Source: an uncultured Myxococcales bacterium (GTDB lineage Bacteria > Myxococcota_A > UBA9042). Taken from it: DNA of 57,173 nt. Position numbers and translations under genes: made by a program. A model generated the notes under the pieces. The model was not told where the DNA came from, ran no database searches, and was given only the letters and a program-made list of their open reading frames with translations. Of the stretch, positions 33,320-42,041 are shown one piece after another; within the stretch, counting starts at the first letter, position 1; each line of letters begins with the position of its first letter. The stretch is from contig CAIYWC010000186.1 of NCBI GenBank assembly GCA_903929795.1, forward strand, positions 1 to 57,173, given 5' to 3'.

Positions 33320-35056
33320 TTGCGCGTGAATGCCAAGACCCAACGGGTGCAGTGCGACGGGCGCGCCTTGCCGGCAAACCTGGCGGGTTTGTTGCAACCG
33401 GACCTGGAGTTGTGGCTCCACAACGCCGCGCACATCAAGCCGGGCGACGCGCGGACGCTCGCGCAGCTGTGCACGCAAAGCGGTGCGCGCCTGCACGCGA
33501 TCGTTCACCCGGCGCATGTCATCCGGCTGAATTTGCCGACGTGGCGTCAGGCCCTGCGGCCGGACCTGCTCGTCCTCCAGCAGCCGACGGAGCTTGACTG
33601 GCCGCTGCTGATGACGCTCGTCCCGCGGCTGGCGGCCATGGGCCTGCCATGGCGCCTGCAAGTGGCGATTGGCCGAGGCAACCTGGACGATCTGGACGGT
33701 GTGCGTTGGCAAGCGCTCGCGGAGGCAGCGAACCTGCACGGCGTGGTGGCGACGGTGCAGCCGCGGCTGGGTCCGGACGCGCCGCCACTGCGGGAATTGG
33801 CGGGGCGTCTGGCGGCGCTGGCGCTGGAGCCCCACGAGCTGAAAGTAACGCGGCTCGTGCCGAGCTGTGCCGTGCCGCGCGGGCTGGAGATCGAGCCGGT
33901 GTTCGCCAGTGAAGCAAACGCCGCCGCCGTCGCGTATGCGCCCGGGTGCGCCGCCTGTGTGCACGCCGCGCGCGGCCATTGCCCGGGCATCGCCGCCGAC
34001 CTGCTGGCCCAATGCGCCGCGCCTTTTGGCCCGGCATCGGCGGGATGCTGCAGCGCTGACGGCGCTTTTGCCTCGCCGATCGCCGCAGCTGCTGAGTCGG
34101 TTGAAGCTGCGGCACTTCGGCTCGGTCTGCGCCCCGCCTGGCGCCTGGATCAGCCGATTGCCCTGGCCGAGGAGCTGGCGGCCGAGGCGGCGCGCTGGTT
34201 TCCCTTTGGCGGCCAAGGCATGGCAGCGTATCTGGGCATGCGGTTTCGCGAACACAGTTCGGGCTGGTTTGATTGCACGGCAAGCGATCCGGATCGGCAA
34301 CTGGTGTATTTTGCGCGCGATGTGCGGGATGCCGTGCGTGCCGACTGCCTGGAACGCGCGATGGCCGAGCGCCAGGCGGCAGCCGCGCGCGCACCGCAAG
34401 CCGGGGACGATTCGGCGACGAGCGAGGCGCTCGATCGGCAGCTGGGCGCGCTATTTGGCTACCCGGCGTGCTGCATCGAGTCGGTCGTGCAGGGCCATCG
34501 CCAGTGGCGCGAAGGGCAGCAGGCATCGGTCGCCGAGACGGCCTGGTTCGCGCTGACCGCGGCGCGCGCGAGCCCGCGCTGGGATTGGCGCCTCGATCCG
34601 ACCACGCCGTTGCAAGATACCGTGTGGATTCGCCATTATCCGTGCCGTTGGGATTGTGCGGACAGCTTGGCGCTGGTGGGTAAGCTGGCGGAGCACCAGC
34701 CGCGGCGGGCGCTGCAGGCGCTGGCGGAACGGCCGGACGCGACGCTGCTCTGGGCGGACGGCACGGCGCTACCGCTGCGCGGGGTGCGGGTCAGCGACGC
34801 GGAGCTGCGGGATCCCCAGCCGCTGGTGCCGCAGGATGCCAGCCAGCGCGCGGAGAAGACTCGGCGGGCGGCGCGGGCGCTGCAGCCGCTTATCAGCCAG
34901 GCCCAAGCGCTCGTGGCGGCGCACGATTTGCCGGGACCCGGCGGTGTGCACGTGCGCGACGGCGCGGGCGGCCTGCTGCCGTTGCTGTGGCCGGATGGCG
35001 GGCAACACCCTGATTTTCCACGGCTCATTGTCTTTTCGCCCGATCTGCCGACGTGA
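33320..35056 (+). CDS. DUF483-like Cys-motif protein with N-terminal radical-SAM-like barrel lacking the cluster motif
   Basis: From TTG 33320 (AGAGGAAG seven bases upstream) the protein has 578 residues; GTG 33326 and GTG 33281 are alternatives. The first 200 residues look like an alpha/beta barrel (LELWLHNAAHIKPGDARTLAQ, LVLQQPTELDWPLLMTL, WRLQVAIGRGNLDDLDG), followed by Cys residues in RLVPSCAVP and CAACVHAARGHC, which resembles the tail of radical SAM proteins although no CxxxCxxC is present at the start. The C-terminal half has LFGYPACCIESV and HYPCRWDCADS, the paired Cys motifs of DUF483 proteins, whose function is unknown. I read it as a fusion of a degenerate barrel with a DUF483 domain. 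Its TGA is three bases from the rmuC stop on the other strand. Confidence 0.6.
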   Translation: MRVNAKTQRVQCDGRALPANLAGLLQPDLELWLHNAAHIKPGDARTLAQLCTQSGARLHAIVHPAHVIRLNLPTWRQALRPDLLVLQQPTELDWPLLMTLVPRLAAMGLPWRLQVAIGRGNLDDLDGVRWQALAEAANLHGVVATVQPRLGPDAPPLRELAGRLAALALEPHELKVTRLVPSCAVPRGLEIEPVFASEANAAAVAYAPGCAACVHAARGHCPGIAADLLAQCAAPFGPASAGCCSADGAFASPIAAAAESVEAAALRLGLRPAWRLDQPIALAEELAAEAARWFPFGGQGMAAYLGMRFREHSSGWFDCTASDPDRQLVYFARDVRDAVRADCLERAMAERQAAAARAPQAGDDSATSEALDRQLGALFGYPACCIESVVQGHRQWREGQQASVAETAWFALTAARASPRWDWRLDPTTPLQDTVWIRHYPCRWDCADSLALVGKLAEHQPRRALQALAERPDATLLWADGTALPLRGVRVSDAELRDPQPLVPQDASQRAEKTRRAARALQPLISQAQALVAAHDLPGPGGVHVRDGAGGLLPLLWPDGGQHPDFPRLIVFSPDLPT

Positions 35057-35064
35057 AGGTCACG
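35052..35064. terminator. Short palindrome that contains both convergent stop codons
   Basis: CGTGA (35052-35056) and TCACG (35060-35064) are inverted around AGG. The plus-strand TGA of the DUF483-like gene and the minus-strand TGA of rmuC lie inside the two arms. The stem is too short for a terminator by itself, so this is mainly an observation of extreme packing. Confidence 0.3.
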
Positions 35065-36442
35065 CGTCCGGCTCGTCTTCCTCGCCGGGCAGCTGCAGGT
35101 GCCCGGGGAGCTGCCGGGTCGCCTTGACGCCCAGCTTGCGCAACGCGTCAGCCCGCCCCGCCAGGTTGCCGCGGCCCTGCGTCAGCTGCTTCATCGCCTC
35201 GCCGTAGCTGCCGCGCGTCGCGTCCAGCTGTTTGCCGACTTTCTCCAGCGTCTCGGCAAACGCCACAAACTTGTCGTGCAGCGCGCCGCCTTGCCGCGCG
35301 ATCTCCTGCGCGTTCACGTTCTGCCGTTCGTAGCGCCAGATGCTCTCGACAGTGCGCAGCGTCGCCAGCAGCGTGCTCGGGCCGACAATCATGATGCGAC
35401 GCTCAAACGCCTCGTCAAACAGCGTCATGTCGTGCTGCACCGCCAGCAGGTACGCCGGCTCCACAGGCACGAAAAGAAAGACGAAATCCAAGGTGTTCAG
35501 CTTGTACAGGTCCTGGTAGCGCTTCTCGGCCAACGCGCGGATGTGCGCGCGCAACGCCGCGATGTGGCTCTTGAGCGCCAGCGCGCGGGTCGCCTCGTCG
35601 TCGGCCTGGGTGAACCGCAAGTAGGCGTTCAGCGACACTTTCGAGTCGACGACAAGCTGCTTGTGATCCGGCAGGTCGATGATGACGTCCGGCTGGTAAC
35701 GCTTGGCGCCGTCGTCCGTCTCCACGTGGTCGGACACCTGCACCCGGTACTCGCGATCCTTGGTCAGCCCTGACGCCTCCAGGACTTTTTCCAAGACCAT
35801 CTCGCCCCAGGTGCCTTGCGCCTTGTGGTTGGCGCCGGTCAGCGCATTGGTCAGCGCCAGCGCCTCCTGGCCCAGCCGGACGTTCAGGTCGCCCAGGCGC
35901 TTGAGCTCGTTTTCCAGCGTCAGCCGCTCCTTGGAATCCTTGTCGTACGTGTCCTGGACCAGCTTGCCAAACACCTGGATCTTCTCGTGGAGCGGGCTGA
36001 GGAGCCCGGTCAAATTCTCCTGATTCTGCGCGGTAAATCGCTTGGACTTCTCCTCCAAAATGTCGTTCGCCAGCGCCTTGAACTGGTTGGCCAGCACGTC
36101 CTTGGCCTCGCGCAGCAGCCCGACTTTCTCGTGCGCCTGCAGCCGCTCCTGTTCCAGCGTGGTTTCCAGCCGTTGCAGTGCGACGGCTTGGTCTTGCCGC
36201 TCCTGATTCAGCTCCAGGATCTGCTGCTCGCGGTCGGCGATCCGCGCGTCCAGTTTGGGCACCTGCGCCGCCTGCGACTCGGCCTGCGCCGCGCGCACGC
36301 GCTCGTCCGCCACGCGCAGCTCGGCGCGCTGGAGATTGGCCTGCAACAGCACGATTTCACGGGAAAAATGCGATCGCAGCAGCAATCCGACGAGCGCGCC
36401 GCCAACGAGCAGGCCGAGGACAAGAACCGCAACAGCAGGCAT
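35060..36442 (-). CDS. rmuC: DNA recombination protein RmuC
   Basis: The 460-residue protein starts at ATG 36440-36442 with GGAG seven bases upstream. It has one N-terminal membrane helix (VAVLVLGLLVGGALVGLLL), a long coiled coil (about 30-160, rich in Q, E, R), and the RmuC nuclease-like domain: KAQGTWGEMVLEKVLEASGL, KRYQPDVIIDLPDHKQLVVDSK, FVFLFVPVEPAYLLA and IVGPSTLLATLRTVESIWRYE. RmuC limits inversions at short inverted repeats and has a predicted PD-(D/E)xK fold, consistent with D and DSK in these strands. It lies alone on its strand; the N-terminal extension of the frame to 36511 is not coding-like. Confidence 0.95.
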   Translation of the reverse strand: MPAVAVLVLGLLVGGALVGLLLRSHFSREIVLLQANLQRAELRVADERVRAAQAESQAAQVPKLDARIADREQQILELNQERQDQAVALQRLETTLEQERLQAHEKVGLLREAKDVLANQFKALANDILEEKSKRFTAQNQENLTGLLSPLHEKIQVFGKLVQDTYDKDSKERLTLENELKRLGDLNVRLGQEALALTNALTGANHKAQGTWGEMVLEKVLEASGLTKDREYRVQVSDHVETDDGAKRYQPDVIIDLPDHKQLVVDSKVSLNAYLRFTQADDEATRALALKSHIAALRAHIRALAEKRYQDLYKLNTLDFVFLFVPVEPAYLLAVQHDMTLFDEAFERRIMIVGPSTLLATLRTVESIWRYERQNVNAQEIARQGGALHDKFVAFAETLEKVGKQLDATRGSYGEAMKQLTQGRGNLAGRADALRKLGVKATRQLPGHLQLPGEEDEPDA

Positions 36443-36608
36443 GGCAGGCTCCGGTGGGGACCGCGAACGAGCTTGGGCGGGCGACAGCGCGCCGTCAAGG
36501 CACGCGTCCACCCGCGCCGCGATCCCGCCTTTGCCGGCGTCCTGTGTGACGTTTTTGCATATCGACGCGTCCGCGGGCGCATTTCTTTACAAAAAGTGGC
36601 ACTCCCGC

Positions 36609-36636
36609 GTGACAAAGCTGGGGTGATCCGTATTCT
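36609..36636 (+). promoter_or_regulatory. Possible sigma70-type promoter for the small cytochrome-like lipoprotein
   Basis: GTGACA (36609-36614, five of six to TTGACA) and TATTCT (36631-36636, four of six to TATAAT) are separated by 16 bases. The predicted transcript start is near 36643, about 78 bases before ATG 36721. A ribosome site AAAGGAA lies before the start codon. This is one of the few AT-richer stretches in the area. Confidence 0.4.
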
Positions 36637-36720
36637 CCCGTTGGGTGCCGGGCTCGCCAGAGCCAAGCCCCGCCCGCCCGTTCCCCTCCAACCGCACCTG
36701 CCCAAAGGAATTGCTCACCG

Positions 36721-37317
36721 ATGAACAGCCGAACTTTGCCCAGTATTTTCAAGATTTTGTGCCGCACGTCGGCGATTCTCGCCGTGGTCGCGTTCGCCCT
36801 GCCGGGCTGCGGCACCACGACCAACCTCGACGGCGGTGGCGTGTTCGTCAACCCGGATGCCAGCGGTGACGGCGGTGCGATCGGCGACGCAGCCGCGGAC
36901 GACGCCACGCCCGGCAGCGACACGGCACTGGCGGATGCCGCCGCGGATGTCATCGTGCCGGACGCCGGCCCCAAGGACACGGCCATCGCCGACAGCGGTC
37001 CTGCCGATTCTGGCCCGAAGGACACCGGCCCCGCGGATACGGGCCCCGCCGACACCGGCCCTGCCGACACCGCCACGGTTTGCAAGACCGACTACACGCA
37101 AGTTCAAACCATCCTGACCCAGAACTGCAACGGCTGCCACGGCCACCAGTTCGGCTCCGGCTGCAGCTACGCGACCGGCTCAAAGACGTCGATCAAGTCC
37201 AAGGTGAGCGGCGGCAGCATGCCTCCGGGCGGCTTCTCGAATTCCGCCGACAAAGCCTTGGTCTTGAAGTGGATCAGCGATGGCGCGGCATGCACCCCGG
37301 CCGCCGGCTGCCCCTGA
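36721..37317 (+). CDS. Small cytochrome c-like lipoprotein with DTGPA repeats
   Basis: The 198-residue protein has a lipoprotein signal (LAVVAFALPGCGTT), then a spacer of about 80 residues rich in D, A, G, T that ends in repeated pentads of the form DTGPA. The last 75 residues form a cytochrome-like domain: VQTILTQNCNGCHGH with the CxxCH heme-attachment motif, GSMPPGGFS as the likely Met axial-ligand loop, and LVLKWISDGAACTP at the end. This is the usual layout of short c-type domains attached to lipoproteins. It may be a heme protein at the cell surface or periplasm that transfers electrons. The gene stands alone, converging on the GMC oxidoreductase gene; that oxidase family could donate electrons to a cytochrome, but co-regulation is not shown. 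Confidence 0.75.
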   Translation: MNSRTLPSIFKILCRTSAILAVVAFALPGCGTTTNLDGGGVFVNPDASGDGGAIGDAAADDATPGSDTALADAAADVIVPDAGPKDTAIADSGPADSGPKDTGPADTGPADTGPADTATVCKTDYTQVQTILTQNCNGCHGHQFGSGCSYATGSKTSIKSKVSGGSMPPGGFSNSADKALVLKWISDGAACTPAAGCP

Positions 37318-37327
37318 GCCTTGGCCT

Positions 37328-37466
37328 GAACCGGCCGCATCAGGGCCCGGTTCGTCGAAGTCGGTTGCCGGACAGGTTGCGTCGCCGCGCGAGTCGCCTC
37401 AGGCGGGCGCGCTTGGCGACCCAGCACGAGCCGCCGGCGTCGACCTTAAGCGCTTGAAATATCAAG
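37328..37466. terminator. Convergent gap with two inverted repeats, one in an AT-rich patch
   Basis: GAACCGG (37328-37334) with CCGGTTC (37347-37353) forms a 7-bp stem shortly after the lipoprotein stop at 37317. A second, CTTGA (37453-37457) with TCAAG (37462-37466), lies in an unusually AT-rich stretch and is followed on the plus strand by TATTTCTT. Together they are good candidates for termination of the two converging units, the cytochrome-like lipoprotein and the six-gene operon that ends at 37485. Confidence 0.45.
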
Positions 37467-37484
37467 TATTTCTTGCCAGATCTC

Positions 37485-39017
37485 TTACCCGCCGACCAGC
37501 CGCTCTGCCGTCACCATCGCCAGCGCCATGATCGTGTGCTGTGGGTTCACACCCACCGTTGTCGGAATCGCCGCGGCGTCCACGATGTGCAGGTTCCGGA
37601 CGCCGCGCACGTGCAAATCCGGCCCGACAACCGATGTCTGCGGATCCTTGCCCAGCGTGCAGCCGCCAAAAAGGTGAGACAAAACCCAAGTATAGCTGCG
37701 ATTGTCCAGCGGCGCATCGTCAAACAGGTGCACTTCATCCGGGCCCAATTCCGGCTTCATGCCGTACACGCCCGGCCAGACTTTTTGCGCCCCGGACGCG
37801 AAGTGCATCTCCGCGATGATCTTGGAGCCCGCCCGCAACCGCGCGATGTCGGCCTTGGTCGGCTGGTATTTCACGCTGACGCCGCCCAGCCAGTTCTGCT
37901 TCACCGTGCCCACCGCGTCGGCGCGCACGGCGCTGACCCACATCGCGCAGCGCCGGTATTCCTCCAGCTTGTGCATCAGCGTCTGGCCGGCCCCGCCGAC
38001 GCGCGCCGCGAACAGCTCCATCGGCAGGCTCAGGTGTTCCAGCTTGATGCCGATGTCCTTGCGGTACTGCAGCGACGCGACCGCTTGGCTCGCGCCCTTG
38101 TGCATGTCCATCGGGTCCGGATAGACGCCGACGACGCCCGCGCCCGGGTGCGCGCGCCAGCCCTCGCCCAACGCCGGCAGCTTGATGCCGGAGCGCTGCA
38201 GGATCGGCGCCGAGCCGGTCGCCGACGCCGCCACCAGCACGGCTCGCTTGGCCCGGACCGTGAACGTCGCGCCCTTTTTGCGGGTCTCCGGGTGCAGCCA
38301 GCGGCCGGTCACGCCGACGGCCTGGCCATTTTCCATCAGCACGCGGTCCACCGGCGCGCAGGACAGCACCAAGCCGCCATGCTGCTCTTGCATCTCCGGA
38401 ATCCACAGGAAATTCGCGGTGCGTTTGTTGCGACGCTTGCAGCCCTGCAGGCACTGCATCACGCCTTCGCATTCGGCGCGGACGTTGCGGTGAATCGCAT
38501 GGCCTTCGGCGCCACGCTGGTGCAGCGCTTGCAGCATGGTCGCCGCGCTGCGCGCCATCCCGACGCCCGCCGTCTCCGTCACGTCCAGCTCGCGCTCAAT
38601 CTGGTCCTGCTTGGCGCCGATCGACTGCTCGGTAAACACGTCGCCCAGACCGAAGCGCTCGCGCCAGTCGTCCAGCACGTCGCCGGGCGTGCGCACCACA
38701 ATCGCGCTGTTGATGACAGGCGTGCCACCGACCAATTTCGCTTGGACAATCGGGATGATCGCGTCCTTGCCCAGCGGATTGCCCATCGCGACCATCTGGC
38801 CCCAATCGGCGAACATGTCGCGCATCGTGCCGTACATCGAGGACGGATAGTCTTCCGGATCGCGCCACGGACCGGCTTCCACAAGCGCGACTTTGAAGCC
38901 CGCTCGCGCCAGCGTGATCGCAGCGGCAGCACCACCCGCACCGGAACCGGCGACGACGTAATCGGCCTCGAAGTCCTGCGGCGCACCGTCTTGAAATGCC
39001 ACATGTTGGCCGCTCAT
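37485..39017 (-). CDS. GMC-family FAD-dependent oxidoreductase
   Basis: The 510-residue protein starts at ATG 39015-39017 with GGAGGAAG upstream. The FAD-binding motif is ADYVVAGSGAGGAAAA near residue 20, then LVEAG. The C-terminal GMC signature region is clear: HLFGGCTLGKDPQTSVVG, LHIVDAAAIPTTVGVNPQHT, with the active-site His/Asn pair likely in VNPQH and earlier HLFGG. A Cys group (ECEGVMQCLQGCKRRNK) is seen near 185-200, as in cholesterol-oxidase-like or fatty-alcohol-oxidase-like GMC proteins. It should oxidise an alcohol to aldehyde or ketone. It is the last gene of a six-gene minus-strand operon; its ATG overlaps the stop of the small membrane protein. Confidence 0.92.
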   Translation of the reverse strand: MSGQHVAFQDGAPQDFEADYVVAGSGAGGAAAAITLARAGFKVALVEAGPWRDPEDYPSSMYGTMRDMFADWGQMVAMGNPLGKDAIIPIVQAKLVGGTPVINSAIVVRTPGDVLDDWRERFGLGDVFTEQSIGAKQDQIERELDVTETAGVGMARSAATMLQALHQRGAEGHAIHRNVRAECEGVMQCLQGCKRRNKRTANFLWIPEMQEQHGGLVLSCAPVDRVLMENGQAVGVTGRWLHPETRKKGATFTVRAKRAVLVAASATGSAPILQRSGIKLPALGEGWRAHPGAGVVGVYPDPMDMHKGASQAVASLQYRKDIGIKLEHLSLPMELFAARVGGAGQTLMHKLEEYRRCAMWVSAVRADAVGTVKQNWLGGVSVKYQPTKADIARLRAGSKIIAEMHFASGAQKVWPGVYGMKPELGPDEVHLFDDAPLDNRSYTWVLSHLFGGCTLGKDPQTSVVGPDLHVRGVRNLHIVDAAAIPTTVGVNPQHTIMALAMVTAERLVGG

Positions 39018-39511
39018 GACTTCCTCCAACGGCCTGAATCTTCTGGGTAAATCGGCATCGTCAGCCGCCCGCGCACTTCCGGCATCGCGCCCCAGGCCAG
39101 TCCACCGATCGTCTTCAACATCAGCACGATCTGCCGCAGTAGGTAGATGGGGCTCCCCGACAGGCGCTGGGCGTGCAGGTCCACGCGCGCCGGCGACAGC
39201 AAGAAGGCCGGCAGCGGAATGCCCAGCGTCAGCAGCGGCGTCAGATTGAAGAGCAGAACGGAGGCCCACATCGTCGCGCGGATCGTGAACGGTGCCTCGC
39301 GTGCGAGCTGGCGAATGAACGGTTTGGTGTCGATTGCGTCCAAGCCGGGCAGCGCAGCGGTGGACGGAAAGACCCGGGCGAGCGTCCAAGCGGTCAGGTG
39401 CAGCATGAGCAGTCCTTGCAGCCGGTGGCGCTGCCGCAGGCGGAGGTCTGGCGGCAAGCCAGCCTCGCATGCCGCGGCATCGTCCGGGCATGGGCGGGCG
39501 AAGTCAATCAC
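39014..39511 (-). CDS. Small membrane-associated partner of the GMC oxidoreductase
   Basis: The 165-residue protein starts at GTG 39509-39511; ATG 39404-39406 with AAGGA upstream is an alternative. It contains two hydrophobic stretches (RATMWASVLLFNLTPLLTLGIPLPAFLL; SPIYLLRQIVLMLKTIGGLAW) and basic ends. I know of no characterised family. Its 4-base overlap with the GMC gene indicates translational coupling and a probable complex, perhaps a membrane tether or electron-transfer subunit, but no cofactor motif is visible. Confidence 0.7.
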   Translation of the reverse strand: MIDFARPCPDDAAACEAGLPPDLRLRQRHRLQGLLMLHLTAWTLARVFPSTAALPGLDAIDTKPFIRQLAREAPFTIRATMWASVLLFNLTPLLTLGIPLPAFLLSPARVDLHAQRLSGSPIYLLRQIVLMLKTIGGLAWGAMPEVRGRLTMPIYPEDSGRWRKS

Positions 39512-39532
39512 TGAATCGTCACGGTTTTGCCT

Positions 39533-40756
39533 TCATGCAGCGCGTGGCGCATGTCGCCCGCGGACCTCCAGACCGGCGTCCTCCAGGGCCTGCAGCAGTG
39601 GCGCGTGCGCGGCTGCCAGCCGATCGGCGAGCGTGCCCGGCACTTGGGGGACCAGCCGCGCGAGGTGCGTCGCCAGCGGCGTCGCATCCGGCACCGACGA
39701 GCCGGTCCAAATCTGCACCGCCGACGTCGCAGCGGCCGGCCGCAGCGGCACTTGGGTTTCCGGCAGCGCAAACAACAACCAGCCCCGCGTCTCGTCCTGG
39801 CCGCGCAAGCCCAGATTCCAGCAGATCGTGCCCGGCGTGCGGCGAATGTCGCCCGGCTGCGGCCCCGGCTGCGGCAGGTCGTCCTGACGCGGCGCGACGT
39901 ACACGTTCATCTGTAACGGCCCATCGCGGCCCAGGGAAACCACGGTCAACTGATTGTTTTCAGGCATTTTTTCCAGCCAGCGCTCCACAGGCGCCCGCGG
40001 CACCCGGAGCGCATCGCCCAGGCGCAGCAATCCCGGAATTCGGGCGGCGACGTCGGTCCGCCGCATCTGGACGTGCAGCGCGACGGACCGGCCATCGACA
40101 TCCTGGCGCAGCAGCCCTGGGTGCCGGGCGCCGTCCGCGATGAGCGCCTCCCAAGCCCTGCGCACCGCCGGCGGCACGTCGCCGAGCGCATCCATCGCCA
40201 GCGGTTCGTGCACCGCGTAAGTGCGTTCGCGCAGCTCGCCCTTGCGCCATTCGATTGCGTGCATGTGCATCGGCAACGAGCCGCGCTCCAGATAGAGCCG
40301 ACGCGACCAGCCGTTCGGCGTCGCCGCGAGGCCAATTTGCACGGCCGACGGCACCTGGTTGGCCGCCAGCATCGCGGCCACGCGCGCGCGCGCGGCGGCT
40401 GGCAGGCGCAGGTCGAGGCCAAATGTTTCCAGCAAATTCAATGGGTTGCCTGGCAACGCCTCAAGGGACGCGCCGAGGATGAAACGCGCCGATTCCACGC
40501 CGTCCGGGCGCCAGCGCGCGGAGGCCTCGACGGCCACCGGCAAGGGGCGGTACCAGCTTTTGCCGGGCGTGAGCAGCGCGTTCAGGAGCCAAGTCTGGTG
40601 CGCCCGCAGTTGCGCGACGGGCAGCCCGCCGTCGATGCCCGCCACGGCGCCCAGCCACCGGCGCAGCGCGGCGTAGTGCTGGCCGACGGTGTCGCGCAGC
40701 GCGGACGCGTCGCTGTTCGCGTGGTCAGGCGGCTTGGCCAGCGGCTGCGAATCCAT
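39533..40756 (-). CDS. Uncharacterised protein of the six-gene operon, possible ABBA-like fold (1)
   Basis: The 407-residue protein starts at ATG 40754-40756 and has no signal peptide or membrane helix. It has no catalytic motif that I recognise. Recurring strand-like units that end in a basic residue followed by LY or VY (GWSRRLYLERG near 150; GPLQMNVYVAPR near 290) recall the repeated 'K-x-Y' strands of ABBA-type prenyltransferases, a fold with poor sequence conservation. The same pattern is seen in the unknown protein two genes upstream. The similarity is by eye and weak. Genes on both sides are spaced by 9 and 21 bases, so it belongs to the operon. The product should be a soluble cytoplasmic protein acting on the same substrate as the radical SAM enzyme. 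Confidence 0.7.
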   Translation of the reverse strand: MDSQPLAKPPDHANSDASALRDTVGQHYAALRRWLGAVAGIDGGLPVAQLRAHQTWLLNALLTPGKSWYRPLPVAVEASARWRPDGVESARFILGASLEALPGNPLNLLETFGLDLRLPAAARARVAAMLAANQVPSAVQIGLAATPNGWSRRLYLERGSLPMHMHAIEWRKGELRERTYAVHEPLAMDALGDVPPAVRRAWEALIADGARHPGLLRQDVDGRSVALHVQMRRTDVAARIPGLLRLGDALRVPRAPVERWLEKMPENNQLTVVSLGRDGPLQMNVYVAPRQDDLPQPGPQPGDIRRTPGTICWNLGLRGQDETRGWLLFALPETQVPLRPAAATSAVQIWTGSSVPDATPLATHLARLVPQVPGTLADRLAAAHAPLLQALEDAGLEVRGRHAPRAA

Positions 40757-40765
40757 GTGCCGCCC

Positions 40766-42040
40766 TCACACTGGCAAGTCTTGCGCCGGCTGCAGCCGCT
40801 GCAAGAACACCGGTAGCACTTTGGCCACCTCAGCGCGCAGCCCATCCGCCACGCGACCATGCATCACGTCCAGGTGGGCGGTGCGCTGCCAGGCCGGCAG
40901 CCGCTCGTCGCGCAGGCGGACGTCAACGGGCAGCTGCACGCCCTCCCGCGCCAGCAGCCAGCGCAGCCCTGCCTGATGACCGGCGACGCTCTCGACGCGC
41001 CATCCGGCCAGATCCGCGCCGACATCCAACCCCAGCGCCGCCGCCCAGGCGCGCACCGAACCGCTGGCCGGCGCCACCGCTTCTTGCCGCACTTCACCGC
41101 CCGCCGCGCCGATCCGCGCCGGCGTCAACTCCGTATGCTCCCAGCCGTAGGTCTCGATGTACGCCTGCGACAACCCGCTGCAGCCGGTTCGCGCGTGGGC
41201 GCAGACGCCTTCCCAAATGCACGCGTAGGCTGGCACCGCTTCCCAGTAATCGCGGTCGATGAGCGTGGTCGGCTGGCTGTCGTCCTGACAAGCGGCGTGG
41301 CGGCCGAGCAGGCAGCGCGGAAACCACTTGACCGTCGCCGGGATGTGCGCCGCCGTGCACGCGTCCAGCGCGGCCAGCAAGTGCGGCTGCAGCGTCTTGA
41401 CCGGCACGATTTGCGCGCGCATGGCCACGTGATCGACCCGCGGCCACAGGTTCCAGAAATCCATGCCCGCCGGCTGCAGCGGTGCAATCAGCCGGACGAT
41501 TTCGGTCAGCTGCTGGAAGTTCGCGCGGACCGTGCACGTGTTGGTGAACAGCCGCGCGGGCGACGCCGCGATCGTCTCCAGACCGGCACGGATTGCCGCA
41601 AACGAGCCTGGTCGCTGGGAAATTTCCGCGATGGTCGGCTCATCCGCGCCGTGGACGGAGACAAAGAATTCGTCGGCGCCGGCGGCGATCAGCTCGTTCA
41701 GCAGCGAGCCGGCGCCCAGGCGGGTCGCGTTGGTCTGAATCCGCACGTGCTCCACCGACGCAATGCTGCGCGCGACCGCGATGTATTCCAGCAGCTCCGG
41801 CTCGAGCGTCGCCTCGCCGCCCGAGAGCACGATTTGCCGAATGCCGCGCGTCTGCTGCGGATCCTGGGCAAAAGCGCGAAACGTCGCGAGGTCCGTGCCC
41901 GGGCGCTGGCCCAGCACGTCTTCCACCATGCAAAATGTGCAGGCCAAGTTGCAGCGAAAGCCAAAAGCCACAAGCACGCTGTGCGGCGCGGTGCGCTCCA
42001 CGGGCACGAGCGGAGACGGCGCCGCGGTGGCGCGCTGCAT
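40766..42040 (-). CDS. Radical SAM protein with SPASM-like C-terminal cysteines
   Basis: From ATG 42038-42040, one base after the stop of the upstream gene, the protein has 424 residues. The cluster motif is C30, C34, C37 (FRCNLACTFC), followed by IVLSGGEATLEPELLEY, VRIQTNATR and FVSVHGADE, all typical of the anaerobic sulfatase-maturase/PqqE group. After the barrel, Cys residues in FPRCLLGRHAAC and YACIWEGVCAHARTGCSG could bind an auxiliary Fe-S cluster. A further 100 residues beyond have no known domain. Radical SAM/SPASM enzymes act on peptides or small molecules. The neighbours (PhyH dioxygenase, GMC oxidoreductase, two unknown proteins) suggest a biosynthetic pathway for an unknown natural product. 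An upstream ATG at 42062 would overlap the previous gene. Confidence 0.88.
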   Translation of the reverse strand: MQRATAAPSPLVPVERTAPHSVLVAFGFRCNLACTFCMVEDVLGQRPGTDLATFRAFAQDPQQTRGIRQIVLSGGEATLEPELLEYIAVARSIASVEHVRIQTNATRLGAGSLLNELIAAGADEFFVSVHGADEPTIAEISQRPGSFAAIRAGLETIAASPARLFTNTCTVRANFQQLTEIVRLIAPLQPAGMDFWNLWPRVDHVAMRAQIVPVKTLQPHLLAALDACTAAHIPATVKWFPRCLLGRHAACQDDSQPTTLIDRDYWEAVPAYACIWEGVCAHARTGCSGLSQAYIETYGWEHTELTPARIGAAGGEVRQEAVAPASGSVRAWAAALGLDVGADLAGWRVESVAGHQAGLRWLLAREGVQLPVDVRLRDERLPAWQRTAHLDVMHGRVADGLRAEVAKVLPVFLQRLQPAQDLPV

Positions 42041-42041
42041 G

